From the NCBI RefSeq assembly GCF_039545795.1, contig NZ_CP154260.1, positions 749,001 to 813,000 on the forward strand: a stretch of DNA of 64,000 bases, given 5' to 3'. Of this stretch, positions 35,933 through 44,662 are shown piece by piece. The notes below the pieces were generated by a model, which was not told the DNA's origin, searched no databases, and was given only the letters and a program-made list of their open reading frames with translations. Each line of letters opens with the position of its first letter. The first letter of the stretch is position 1. A program made the translations under genes and the position numbers. Origin of the DNA: Chitinophaga niabensis (GTDB lineage Bacteria > Bacteroidota > Bacteroidia > Chitinophagales > Chitinophagaceae).

Positions 35933-36670
35933 ATGCTCAATAACAAAAAGGTAGTGGTAGTGCTACCAGCCTACAATGCTGCACTGACCCTTGAAAAGAC
36001 CTATCTCGAAATACCCATGGATGTGGTGGATGAAGTGGTATTGGTGGATGATGCCAGTAAGGATGATACGGTAGATGTAGGCCGTAAATTAGGGATTAAA
36101 CACATTGTTCGTCACGATGCGAACAAGGGATATGGCGGGAATCAGAAATCCTGTTATAATAAGGCCCTGGAGCTGGGAGCAGATATTGTTATTATGGTAC
36201 ACCCTGATTATCAATACACTCCAAAACTTATCCTGGCTATGAGCAGCATTATTGCCAATGATGTATATCCTGCGGTGTTCGGCTCCAGGATCCTGGGTAA
36301 AGGAGCGCTGAAAGGGGGGATGCCGATGTATAAATATATTTTTAACCGGATGCTCACTTTCACCCAGAACATTTTACTGGGCCAGAAATTAAGTGAATAC
36401 CATACCGGATACCGGGCTTTTTCTGCGGAAGTGCTCCGGGATATCAATTATATGGCGAATAATGATGATTTCGTGTTCGACAATGAAATGGTGTCCCAGG
36501 TATTTATGAAGGGATATGATATTGCAGAGGTGACCTGCCCCACTAAATATTTTGAAGGTGCATCCAGCATCAATTTCAAACGCAGCAGCATTTATGGATT
36601 AGGGGTATTGCGGGTTTCGCTGCAACACCGCCTGCATAAATGGGGACTGATCAAGGCAAAAATCTACTAG
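35933..36670 (+). CDS. Glycosyltransferase family 2
   Basis: A 245-residue GT-A fold transferase like dolichyl/undecaprenyl-phosphate sugar transferases but without membrane helices. VVVVLPAYNAALTLEKTY (about 6-23) opens the Rossmann-like fold, VLVDDASKDDT holds the nucleotide site, and VHPDYQ takes the DxD position. The acceptor-side motif FDNEMVSQVFMKGYDIAEV is near the C-terminus. Probably adds a sugar to a lipid carrier or cell-surface glycan; donor unknown. It lies 1 bp before a methyltransferase gene, suggesting a two-gene surface-glycan or lipid-modification unit. Confidence 0.85.
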   Translation: MLNNKKVVVVLPAYNAALTLEKTYLEIPMDVVDEVVLVDDASKDDTVDVGRKLGIKHIVRHDANKGYGGNQKSCYNKALELGADIVIMVHPDYQYTPKLILAMSSIIANDVYPAVFGSRILGKGALKGGMPMYKYIFNRMLTFTQNILLGQKLSEYHTGYRAFSAEVLRDINYMANNDDFVFDNEMVSQVFMKGYDIAEVTCPTKYFEGASSINFKRSSIYGLGVLRVSLQHRLHKWGLIKAKIY

Positions 36671-36671
36671 T

Positions 36672-37463
36672 TTGAGTGTACAGCACCAGATCGCGTTAGC
36701 CAGGAAATATATCCGGTACCGTTTTACAGCAGGTAACCGCCATGGCCTGCATTCTCCGTTCGCCTATGCGTTACTGGATGAAGTGCTTTATGACCGCAAG
36801 CCCCGCCCGGAATATGCTCCCATAGAAGCCCTGCGGCAGCAATTACTGCAAAGTGAAGAAGTACTGGAAGTAACAGACCTGGGAGCAGGATCTTTAATGG
36901 GGGCCACCAATACCCGCAAAGTGCGTGATATTGTACGCCATGCGGCCAAACCTCCCAAATTCGGGCAATTGTTCCACCGTTTGGTGAAACGTTTTAATGC
37001 AGCCACCGTGCTGGAACTGGGCACTTCTATGGGCCTTTCCACTGCTTATATGGCTGCTGCCGGTGCAAACGTGCATACCATTGAAGGCTGCCCCAATATT
37101 GCTGCCCGCGCTGCTAAGAACTTCGAGGTCTTAGGGCTGCGGAACATTCAGCAGCATATCGGGAATTTTGATGCCGTATTACCCCGCCTGCTCAACGAAA
37201 TTCCTGCACCGGACTTAATATATATTGACGGTAATCACCGGGAAGACCCTACCGTTCAATATTACCTGGAGTGTATTAAAAAAGTAAAACCCACTGCCGT
37301 GCTGATCTTTGATGATGTGCACTGGACGGATGGAATGGAGCGCGCATGGGAAACTATTAAAGCGCATCCTGCTACTACTTTATCTATTGATCTCTTCTTT
37401 ATCGGGCTTATCTTCCTGCGGAAAGAATTTAAGGTAAAGCAGCACTTCACGCTTAAGTTTTAA
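36672..37463 (+). CDS. SAM-dependent methyltransferase (class I, O-methyltransferase-like)
   Basis: A 263-residue protein. After an N-terminal region (HGLHSPFAYALLDEVLYD) conserved in Bacteroidota relatives, the SAM-binding fold starts around residue 110: VLELGTSMGLSTAYMAAAG (motif I), VHTIEGCPNIA (motif II acidic residue), and DLIYIDGNHREDPTVQYY (the caffeoyl-CoA OMT-like motif). The substrate is unknown. The start is a TTG at 36672, 1 bp after the glycosyltransferase stop; no in-frame ATG is available nearby. It runs toward a minus-strand TPP riboswitch. Confidence 0.82.
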   Translation: MSVQHQIALARKYIRYRFTAGNRHGLHSPFAYALLDEVLYDRKPRPEYAPIEALRQQLLQSEEVLEVTDLGAGSLMGATNTRKVRDIVRHAAKPPKFGQLFHRLVKRFNAATVLELGTSMGLSTAYMAAAGANVHTIEGCPNIAARAAKNFEVLGLRNIQQHIGNFDAVLPRLLNEIPAPDLIYIDGNHREDPTVQYYLECIKKVKPTAVLIFDDVHWTDGMERAWETIKAHPATTLSIDLFFIGLIFLRKEFKVKQHFTLKF

Positions 37464-37467
37464 AGAT

Positions 37468-37497
37468 AAAAAAACTCCGGTTCCTAAAGAACCGGAG
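37468..37497 (-). terminator. Minus-strand terminator following the TPP aptamer
   Basis: GAACCGGAG (37489-37497) pairs with CTCCGGTTC (37475-37483). The A7 run at 37468-37474 gives U7 on the minus strand, while the plus side has no T-run. It is therefore oriented for minus-strand transcripts, 14 nt after the riboswitch, as in a classical terminator-type expression platform. Confidence 0.85.
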
Positions 37498-37510
37498 CTT
37501 CATACGCCAT

Positions 37511-37596
37511 ACTTCTCAATTCCTTCGCTGGGATTATCCAGAGCAGGTACAAAAGGTGTAATCTCAGGCTTTGAGGGCCACCCTCTAATAAGAAGC
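37511..37596 (-). ncRNA. TPP riboswitch (THI element) without a downstream thiamin gene
   Basis: Read on the minus strand, the conserved elements occur in order: AGGGTGGCC, GCCTGAGATTACACC, GTACCTGCTCTGGATAAT, CCCAGCGAAGG. These correspond to the CUGAGA and ACCUG(A)UCUGGAUAAUGCCAGCG blocks of the thiamin pyrophosphate aptamer, with two substitutions (GCTC for GATC; ATCCC for ATGCC). Helix P1 forms between CTTCT (37595-37591) and AGAAG (37516-37512); P2 and P3 (AGGGTG/CACCTT, GGC/GCC) are also present. It starts about 7 nt after the stop codon of the DUF4142 gene and is followed by an oriented terminator. The next gene in that direction lies on the other strand. Confidence 0.85.
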
Positions 37597-37602
37597 TGCG
37601 CT

Positions 37603-38229
37603 TTATTTTAATTTACTTTGTTCCTTCTTCACCATATCAAGATGATTCCTCAATTCAGGTAATGTTTTGGCGAACCAGGCTTTTAATTCCGGATCTTTTA
37701 CATCTTTTGATGCATCTTCAAACAACCTGATGGCTTTTTCGTGTTTGTCTGATAACTCTTCTACCAATGCTTTGTCGAAATCATTACCACTCTTTTCCAG
37801 TAACCTGTTAATATCATCTGTTTTCCCTTGTGGAAGAACAGTAGGAATGGTAATGCTTTTTGTAGCTGCTAATGTTGCCAGTTCCTTGTTTGCTTTCTCA
37901 TGTGCTTTCTGCATGTGAGCTGCCAGTTTCTTTACACCCGCATTGGCTGTTTTAGCCTGCGCATCTGTACTCAGTTTTACTTCGTATAAGCCATCCTCTG
38001 CCGCTCTTGTTACAAAGCTTGCATCATCACGTAATGAATCGTCGGAGAATTTATCCTTGTTCACGTCCTGGGCCATGCCCTTCGTCATACCGGTATCTAC
38101 TGCTGTAATATCCTGATTACCTACCGTAGAAGTATCATCCGTAGTTGTTCTGGTGCCACTGTTACAGGCCAGCATACCACCAATTGCTAAAGGTAAAAAG
38201 AATGCTGCCAGTTGTTTTATCTGTTTCAT
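37603..38229 (-). CDS. DUF4142 domain lipoprotein
   Basis: A 208-residue lipoprotein precursor: signal with lipobox GMLAC (Cys22), a Thr/Asp-rich linker to about residue 65, then a helical bundle of the DUF4142 type. Its motifs are DDASFVTRAAEDGLYEVKLS, AHMQKAHEKANKELATLA, KALVEELSDKHEKAIRLFE and LPELRNHLDMVKKEQ. The ferritin-like bundle shows His/Glu/Asp pairs, but metal binding is not established. Function unknown; related proteins are often linked to envelope stress. A TPP riboswitch begins about 7 nt after its stop codon, in its 3' UTR. Confidence 0.82.
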   Translation of the reverse strand: MKQIKQLAAFFLPLAIGGMLACNSGTRTTTDDTSTVGNQDITAVDTGMTKGMAQDVNKDKFSDDSLRDDASFVTRAAEDGLYEVKLSTDAQAKTANAGVKKLAAHMQKAHEKANKELATLAATKSITIPTVLPQGKTDDINRLLEKSGNDFDKALVEELSDKHEKAIRLFEDASKDVKDPELKAWFAKTLPELRNHLDMVKKEQSKLK

Positions 38230-38406
38230 TTGTTAAAGGTTTTTCAAGTTCATGAATAGTATTGAAAAGATTGTGCCATTGCCGTAAATCCTTATTAAAC
38301 AGCTTTTTATGGTGTGGCATTGTGGAATTGAATGCCCGAACTGAGAGAATTAGGGAACATGAATTAATAAAATTCCATATATTTATTACAGAAAAACCTA
38401 TATCCT

Positions 38407-39198
38407 ATGAAGTCCTGGCTACTGCTGGCCGTGTTGCTATTGACGCAAACCGTTCAGGCCCAGAAGAATAATACGAGATCTTTTTCCGAAAAGCTGGAAA
38501 CCGCACAGTGGATGCGGGAGTACGACAGTGTGGCCTGGCGCATGTCCGAACTGGTCACAGAAGCTACTTACGAAGAGTTGGCCCGCATCGGCAGAGAGTG
38601 GTTCTGTTACAAGGGAACAGACAGTTTGTGGAATGGTGTGTACGGCAAGTTCAAAGATGGTAAATACGACCAGGTGCTGCATTACCGCTTAAATACAAAC
38701 GATTCGATAGATGTGGTGCCTGATTCCATAGATGCTGTAATGCTCGTTGCAGTTTCAAAAGCTATCAATGCGGCTTATCGCGAAGCGGGTGTGATCCTGG
38801 GCAGATCATATGTGAAGATGAATAAGTTCATCCAGTATCACCAGGATAAAACAATCACCATCTGGCTGATGCCCGCTCTGCAACCCAGTGATGTGGCTAT
38901 GTATGGCGGAGAGTTCTATTATCATTTTGACGAAAGCGGTACTAAAGTATTGGAGCGGGAAGAATATTATAAAGGCCACTTCAAAGGGTTTAAAATAGGG
39001 AAAACGCGCGAAGTGCGGTTGAACTATGAAGATGCAGATGAACCAACGCAGGGTGCTATTTATTTTGCTTTGCAATATCAACGCAGCTTCTCTGAAATAC
39101 ATATTGACACAAGAGGAAGTACCAGCCTGCTGGCCTTCAGCCAGGAAAAAGGATATTACTGGCGGCACGCAGACAGATCATTAGCTCATAATCCGTAA
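38407..39198 (+). CDS. Secreted protein of unknown function
   Basis: A 263-residue protein with a clear signal peptide (about 1-18, LLAVLLLTQTVQAQ). The mature part is mixed alpha/beta, rich in Tyr and charged residues (WFCYKGTDSLWNGVYGKFKDGKYDQVLHY; FIQYHQDKTITIWLMPALQPS; GGEFYYHFDESGTKVLEREEYYKG). No catalytic or metal motif is recognised. It lies 9 bp upstream of a secreted alpha/beta hydrolase, so the two are probably co-transcribed; nothing more can be said about its role. Confidence 0.6.
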   Translation: MKSWLLLAVLLLTQTVQAQKNNTRSFSEKLETAQWMREYDSVAWRMSELVTEATYEELARIGREWFCYKGTDSLWNGVYGKFKDGKYDQVLHYRLNTNDSIDVVPDSIDAVMLVAVSKAINAAYREAGVILGRSYVKMNKFIQYHQDKTITIWLMPALQPSDVAMYGGEFYYHFDESGTKVLEREEYYKGHFKGFKIGKTREVRLNYEDADEPTQGAIYFALQYQRSFSEIHIDTRGSTSLLAFSQEKGYYWRHADRSLAHNP

Positions 39199-39207
39199 TT
39201 TAATAGC

Positions 39208-39981
39208 ATGAAATACGCGCTCTTTTTCCTTTTATCAGTTTTATCCATTGCAGGATACGGACAGGATTTTAAGGCCCATACGTTTATACGCGGTAATGAT
39301 ACTTTGCCTTACCGGCTGTTGTTACCAAAGGATTATAAACCCGGTACTGAATATCCCCTGATAGTGGTGATGCATGGTGCCGGCGAAAGAGGGAATGATA
39401 ATATCTCCCAGCTTAAACATGGCAGTAAATTGTTCCTCAACGATTCACTGCGTACAGCATATCCTGCCATTGTGATCTTTCCACAGTGTGCAAAGAATAC
39501 CAGCTGGGCAGTGATGGAATTTAATAAAGACAGTGTTGGCTGGGCCGGCGTGAAATTCAATGCGGATATCAAACCTACCATACCCAGCGGCCTGCTGCAC
39601 CAGTTGCTGGATAGTCTGCTGGCTTCCGGCAGCGTGGATTACAGGCGTTTGTATGTAGGAGGATTATCTATGGGTGGTATGGGTACATTTGATATACTGG
39701 CCCGTTATCCCACCCGCTTTGCTGCAGCATTCCCGATCTGTGGAGCAGGTAATGAAGCATATGCTTCCCGGTTTACACATAGTACCGCATTATGGATCTT
39801 TCATGGTGCGGACGATAATGTAGTGCCCGTTAGATTCTCCCGCAGTTATCACGATAGCCTGAGAGTGGCAGGTGCCAGCGTAAAGTATACAGAGTATCCC
39901 GGTGTGGGACATAATAGCTGGGATAATGCTTTTGCGGAACCGTACCTTCTGGCGTGGTTGTTTTCAAATAAAAGGAAATAA
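39208..39981 (+). CDS. Secreted alpha/beta hydrolase (esterase / prolyl-oligopeptidase-like)
   Basis: A 257-residue exported hydrolase (signal peptide about 1-18). The oxyanion region is VVMHGAGERGND (about 51-62), the nucleophile Ser lies in GGLSMGGMGTFD (near 156), the Asp probably in FHGADDNVVP, and the His in GVGHNSWDNAF. The arrangement resembles Bacteroidota feruloyl/acetyl-xylan-type esterases and PHB-depolymerase-like proteins. The substrate is not determined. It is second in a two-gene unit and ends at a strong terminator shared with the glycoside hydrolase on the other strand. Confidence 0.82.
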   Translation: MKYALFFLLSVLSIAGYGQDFKAHTFIRGNDTLPYRLLLPKDYKPGTEYPLIVVMHGAGERGNDNISQLKHGSKLFLNDSLRTAYPAIVIFPQCAKNTSWAVMEFNKDSVGWAGVKFNADIKPTIPSGLLHQLLDSLLASGSVDYRRLYVGGLSMGGMGTFDILARYPTRFAAAFPICGAGNEAYASRFTHSTALWIFHGADDNVVPVRFSRSYHDSLRVAGASVKYTEYPGVGHNSWDNAFAEPYLLAWLFSNKRK

Positions 39982-40017
39982 AAAAGAAGGCCCTTTGATC
40001 AAAGGGCCTTCTTTTTT
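39981..40017. terminator. Bidirectional terminator, overlapping the glycoside hydrolase stop codon
   Basis: GAAGGCCCTTT (39986-39996) pairs perfectly with AAAGGGCCTTC (40001-40011) around GATC, with A- and T-runs on the two sides. The T-run overlaps the stop codon of the minus-strand gene (40016-40018). Confidence 0.93.
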
Positions 40018-42856
40018 ATCTGAGTACAAACCATTGCTGACTGTTAGCAGGAATGGTCACTTGTAAATTGAGCTTTGTTCCTTTTAGCGTTACTTTCTTT
40101 GCCACACCATTCTCCCCCGTAATACTGGCCTGGTTCTTTAGGCCGGTATAATAAAGGTCTATTGCTATGTTTCTTGTGATAGGCTCCGTTAAAGGATTGT
40201 AGATTATAATGAGCCCCTTGTCTTTCCCTTGCGGATCTACATGCAGTATACCATCATAGTCCCTTCCATCAGGCCGGCGCAGGTGAATGAGATCTCCATC
40301 CAGTACGCGGCGGTACTTCTTGTAGAAGTCTACCCATTTCTTTACCAGTACTTTTGTTTCAGGTGCGTCATATAAACGTGGCCCACGGTAACAGGCTTGT
40401 ACGCCGGCGCCGAAAAGATTAGCCAGCCGTTGCTCATAATGGGGGAGATGTTCCTTTAAAGGCTCAATGGTAGCTGCTGCACCGCCGCCATGATATTGAA
40501 CTAAGGGAACAAACATCCAGCCCATCGAAGGTGTTTTTTCCCAGGTACCATCATAGATGTTCTGGCGTTCAATGATCTCCTGCTGCTCCCGTGGAAGAGA
40601 CCAGTTAGTTTCCCTGTAACCCATGGCTACTTTGGTGCCGCCACTTAAAAAATACCAGTCGGGTATATTGAGGTAAATGCCTTTTCCCCTGCACCACTGA
40701 TAGAATTGCTGAATGGTTTTGTATTGCTTCCAGCGGGAATCTTCCAGATCTCTGTGCCCCGGATGTGTGGTGGATGCGCAAACATCACCGGGATAGGAAC
40801 CATCATGTTCCAATAGATCCTGACCGGTTTTTTCATAAAAGCTGTAGAGCTTCCTGAAATAATTTTGCCCCCATTCACTTTGCAGGCAGGGAGAGTTACC
40901 GAATGCAGGTTTCATACCTTCCGGCATTACCACATCATTTTCCTTATTGATGGAACGGCTGGCCAGCAGGGAATAGCCACCTAACGCTATTCCTTTGGAA
41001 GCTGCATATTGTTTCAACTGTTTCATGCGCTGCAGGTTCTGCTGTGTGGTATCTTCAATATTGAAACCACTGCCAAAGGTCATGATCACCATTTCAAACC
41101 CAACTTCCGCAGATTGATCAATAGCACTTTTCACAGGTTCGTCTGCCGCACTGCTAACATGCATAATGATAGGGTTTTCCGTTACCCAGGGTGCAATGGT
41201 CCTGTACAGTTTCTTCTGGCTTAAACCTCTTCTTTCCCTGTCGTAACTGTCAAAGATCAATTCCCAGATGCGTGCACTTTCTGTTGATGTACCTGTGGCT
41301 AGTTCCTGTCCCATACCTGTTTTAGGCATACATACCAATACAGAGGGTGTTTTTAAATTGTAGTTCACCTGTGTAGTGTAAGATGGATCTGTCTGCCAAT
41401 CTACACAAGCATTCTGTGCGGCGTTGCTGGACATAGAGCCAAAAGCGAAATCGCTTTCTGCCAGGATGGGTGGCATTTCCCAGCGTTGTTTATGTTCTAC
41501 AGCGCTTTCAGCTTCGATCACTGCCAGGTGTTCGCTTTTAATATTATTGATGATGATCTGTTCTTTGCTGTTGTTGGTTACACTCACCCATTTGCTGAGC
41601 AGTGGAATACCATCATATATTTCGTAGTGTACTTTTACGGTTAATCCGGAAAGGAACTGCAAATCCTGCTGCACTGCTTCAGGAGCGCCTAATATTAATA
41701 CTGCTTCTATTTTACTGCGGCCTTTTGTACCTGCTTCCCCACGTTCAGTTCTGCCACCCTGCGGATCTGTTTTGCCTATTCTTACATGTGTGGGCTGACT
41801 GGTTAAAGGAAGTTCTGTAAGGGTGGTGTATGTTTTGCCATCTTCTGAAACACTGCAGGTCATTTTTCCCGGAAGGAACAGGATGCGCAGGAAATAAGAT
41901 TTTCCCGGATCATATCCTTCAAAATTAGCGCTCTTGCTATCGTGGAAAACACGGAAGCGTTTTGCACCGGGGGCGAGGTGGAATTTGGAAGATTTTCCAT
42001 CAGGGAATTGCAGGGCAATACCTGCACCATATCCGTTACTTTCATCTGTTCCACTGTTAAGCTTGCAGATGATCACTTTTGTTTCATGAGATAAAGGCTG
42101 TTCGGCAAACAATACGGAGTTAGCTGCTGTTTGCATTTCTCCTGCTTTGCCTTCATTCTGAAACGAAGCATTTTGTGAAGCGGCTCCTTTGATGATCTCC
42201 CATTTAGGAGAAAGGCTCAGGAAATTATCGGCGAACAATACTTTCCTGCTGATGTCAGACGACAGGCTGCTCATGATCGTGGCATCTGCCTGGTAAGTAA
42301 AAGTTACTTCCATTCCTTTCGGTGGCCAGGGTAATTGCTGTGGCGACCATGCCGTACGGCGGTTCCATTCAAACCTGGCTTTGATAGGTGCGGTGGTATA
42401 AGATGTGAGTTTGAGGCTTAACGGGTCCGCTTTCATTTCGGGGATCCATTTCGGCAATAAGTAATTCCCGATCGGCTGACCGGTTAAACCACCTGCTTTT
42501 ATCTCATGACCGTTGATCCATAACACAGCTTCCGGAGATACGGCACGTACCAGTGCTTCATTCGTTACCAGGTTGTCCAGTCCGATGGTGGCGCCATTAG
42601 GCGTCAATGCAAATGTGCGTGTGATAAGTCCGTTGCTGAGGGCCATGTATCCTTCAGGTGTTCTGTAGATAGCGGACTTGCGGGCAGTGCCAGCCAGGAG
42701 CCAGTCTTCTTTACTTTGCAGCGCTGCTTTTTCGTATAACGGAAGCCCCGCTACGCTGATGGATTGTGCTTTTACTGCAGATGCTGTTACCAGCAATGCT
42801 AACGTGGTTCTGATCAAATTTTCTTTCACCTGTATAATTTTAAAAAAGAGTAGCAT
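40016..42856 (-). CDS. Secreted glycoside hydrolase, alpha-galactosidase-like TIM barrel with inserted jelly-roll domain
   Basis: A 946-residue exported enzyme. After the signal peptide (ending VKAQ), a beta-sandwich occupies about 33-205. A LamG/concanavalin-like insert lies at about 207-375 (NFLSLSPKWEIIKGA, DGKTYTTLTELPL), then a barrel of clan GH-D appearance. Barrel motifs are GFEMVIMTFGSGFNIEDT, GIALGGYSLLASR, DLLEHDGSYPGD (candidate nucleophile Asp) and YLNIPDWYFLSGG. The C-terminal beta domain ends in QQWFVLR. It is the enzyme of a SusCD locus. The exact GH family and substrate are not certain; GH27/36-like is inferred. A GTG at 42829 would give a more compact signal peptide. Confidence 0.65.
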   Translation of the reverse strand: MLLFFKIIQVKENLIRTTLALLVTASAVKAQSISVAGLPLYEKAALQSKEDWLLAGTARKSAIYRTPEGYMALSNGLITRTFALTPNGATIGLDNLVTNEALVRAVSPEAVLWINGHEIKAGGLTGQPIGNYLLPKWIPEMKADPLSLKLTSYTTAPIKARFEWNRRTAWSPQQLPWPPKGMEVTFTYQADATIMSSLSSDISRKVLFADNFLSLSPKWEIIKGAASQNASFQNEGKAGEMQTAANSVLFAEQPLSHETKVIICKLNSGTDESNGYGAGIALQFPDGKSSKFHLAPGAKRFRVFHDSKSANFEGYDPGKSYFLRILFLPGKMTCSVSEDGKTYTTLTELPLTSQPTHVRIGKTDPQGGRTERGEAGTKGRSKIEAVLILGAPEAVQQDLQFLSGLTVKVHYEIYDGIPLLSKWVSVTNNSKEQIIINNIKSEHLAVIEAESAVEHKQRWEMPPILAESDFAFGSMSSNAAQNACVDWQTDPSYTTQVNYNLKTPSVLVCMPKTGMGQELATGTSTESARIWELIFDSYDRERRGLSQKKLYRTIAPWVTENPIIMHVSSAADEPVKSAIDQSAEVGFEMVIMTFGSGFNIEDTTQQNLQRMKQLKQYAASKGIALGGYSLLASRSINKENDVVMPEGMKPAFGNSPCLQSEWGQNYFRKLYSFYEKTGQDLLEHDGSYPGDVCASTTHPGHRDLEDSRWKQYKTIQQFYQWCRGKGIYLNIPDWYFLSGGTKVAMGYRETNWSLPREQQEIIERQNIYDGTWEKTPSMGWMFVPLVQYHGGGAAATIEPLKEHLPHYEQRLANLFGAGVQACYRGPRLYDAPETKVLVKKWVDFYKKYRRVLDGDLIHLRRPDGRDYDGILHVDPQGKDKGLIIIYNPLTEPITRNIAIDLYYTGLKNQASITGENGVAKKVTLKGTKLNLQVTIPANSQQWFVLR

Positions 42857-42881
42857 CCCGGGTTAATAAAACCGGCCCGGG
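42857..42881 (-). terminator. Hairpin between the SusD-like gene and the glycoside hydrolase
   Basis: CCCGGG at 42857-42862 and at 42876-42881 form a six-pair GC stem around a 13-nt loop. On the minus strand it directly precedes the ATG at 42856, and a T6 run follows nine bases later. It may act as a partial terminator or as a processing/stability element that lowers hydrolase expression relative to SusCD. Confidence 0.45.
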
Positions 42882-42904
42882 AATTACCAGGCCGGCTGGA
42901 TGTT

Positions 42905-44659
42905 TTAGTGTAATGTAGGATCAAAATCTCCGCCCCAGTCTTTATTCTGTTTAAGGTTCGGATTCTGATTGATATTGCTTAGCTGAATAGGGAAGAAGTA
43001 ATATTTATCCGGCATCACCATTTGTTTAGGACCATTGGTGATCAGTTCCACTACTTCATATGTGAAATCCTGTGGCAGCAATTCAAACCTGTTGGCTTTT
43101 CCTATTTCAACAGGTGTTACCTGGTCATAAGTGAGGCCATTTACTTTAGTTGCCATCACACCGTATTTGCGCATACCATTTAATACATTCAGCATGCGGT
43201 GGCGGCGCAGGTCCCAGAATCGTTGGCCCTCAAACATAAACTCCACACGCTTTTCATCGAGGATAGCCTGGCGCATTTCAGCACGCGTCATACCGGCTTT
43301 AAGGCCATACATGCCGTCACCACCGGCTTCAATACCTGCGCGTTTGCGGATGTCTTTTAACACCTGTAATGCTTCGGCAGGTTTGCCTGTTTCGTTGGCG
43401 GTTTCTGCATAGTTGAATAAAACTTCTGCATACCTGATCTCCGGCCAGTCTACATCATTCAATGTTACCTGGGTGGAAGGTAACTCTTCCATTATTCCTT
43501 TGCGTGTATATAAACCGGTACGGTAGTGATTTTCTCCCTGGATAATAAAACCAAAAGCATCCATTGATTTGGCAATGCCAGACATGGTGTATTGGCGGCG
43601 GCCTTTGATACCGCTCAGTTCATATATACCGCCGTTCCACACCACTGTTGCATCAAAACGGAGATCCCTGTTGAGCCAGAATGTTTGTGCATTATATGTA
43701 TAGGCGGAAGTAGGGTCACCGGGCTTTTTACCATCTTTCATAGGGAAAGCCTCTGCCATACCCCAGGTTGGCTGATCAAGACCTGTTGCATTTTTTGATT
43801 CTGATAAAGGGCGGACACCATCTTCCCCGCGGCCATTTGTTTTTGCCGGATTCACATATATAACGGAAAGGATGTTTTCCTTATGCCCTTTGGTTTCAAA
43901 AACTTTGGAAAAATCTTCCAGCAGGCCATAACCATTTGCATCCAGGAAATCTTTAGCTGCTTTGTTGGCAGTGTAAGCAGTTGCCCAGTTAGCATTATCA
44001 TATGGATTGACAGGATTAAACTGCGGAGAGGCCTTATATAATAATACCCTTCCTTTGAAGGCTAACACAACGGCCTGATCTATACGCCCACGATCGTTGC
44101 CTGTATATTTCTTAGGCACTAAAGCAGCAGCTTCGTCAAGGTCTTTCAGAATAAAATTAAAACACTCGCTGGTCGAATTCCTTGATACTTTCAGATCATC
44201 GGTCAACTCCTGCGGCACTTCGATAATAGGAACACCGCCATGATAGTATACCATTTTGAAATACAGGAAAGCCCGTAAAAATTTAGCCTGTCCTATCATG
44301 GGATTTTTCACATCGGCAGCCACTTTCCCGGCAGGTAATTCTTTCAGCAGGATGTTTATTTTCCTGATGGTAGCATATGGCCAGAATTTCATCGTGCTAT
44401 TATCTGTGGTCACCCATCCATCGCCAATGATGCCTCCGCCTTCATCGGCGATGCCTGCCATGCCTGTGGGCCATCCGGAAGTGAGTGTACTGCCGTAAAG
44501 GTTGCTGAGGAAAGCACCGGAGGTGAGTGGATCATCAAATGTTCCCGCTGCCGGATAGTTGCCCAGGTTATCTACTTTATCCACTACTTTTCCGCAGGCG
44601 GAAAACAGGATAAATAAAAACAGGTAACTGATATATTGAATCGTTTTCATTATCGTCAT
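42905..44659 (-). CDS. SusD/RagB family outer-membrane nutrient-binding lipoprotein
   Basis: A 584-residue surface lipoprotein. The lipobox FSAC lies at the end of the signal (Cys22, or Cys19 if Met4 at 44650 is the start). SusD-type helical features follow: AKFLRAFLYFKMVYYHGGVPII near 105-130, and the C-terminal WPEIRYAEVLFNYAETANE, AILDEKRVEFMFEGQRFWDLRRHRM and FPIQLSNINQNPNLKQN motifs. With the SusC barrel encoded 3 bp upstream it would capture oligosaccharides at the cell surface. Substrate unknown; the adjacent glycoside hydrolase suggests galactose-containing glycans only tentatively. Confidence 0.93.
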   Translation of the reverse strand: MTIMKTIQYISYLFLFILFSACGKVVDKVDNLGNYPAAGTFDDPLTSGAFLSNLYGSTLTSGWPTGMAGIADEGGGIIGDGWVTTDNSTMKFWPYATIRKINILLKELPAGKVAADVKNPMIGQAKFLRAFLYFKMVYYHGGVPIIEVPQELTDDLKVSRNSTSECFNFILKDLDEAAALVPKKYTGNDRGRIDQAVVLAFKGRVLLYKASPQFNPVNPYDNANWATAYTANKAAKDFLDANGYGLLEDFSKVFETKGHKENILSVIYVNPAKTNGRGEDGVRPLSESKNATGLDQPTWGMAEAFPMKDGKKPGDPTSAYTYNAQTFWLNRDLRFDATVVWNGGIYELSGIKGRRQYTMSGIAKSMDAFGFIIQGENHYRTGLYTRKGIMEELPSTQVTLNDVDWPEIRYAEVLFNYAETANETGKPAEALQVLKDIRKRAGIEAGGDGMYGLKAGMTRAEMRQAILDEKRVEFMFEGQRFWDLRRHRMLNVLNGMRKYGVMATKVNGLTYDQVTPVEIGKANRFELLPQDFTYEVVELITNGPKQMVMPDKYYFFPIQLSNINQNPNLKQNKDWGGDFDPTLH

Positions 44660-44662
44660 TAT

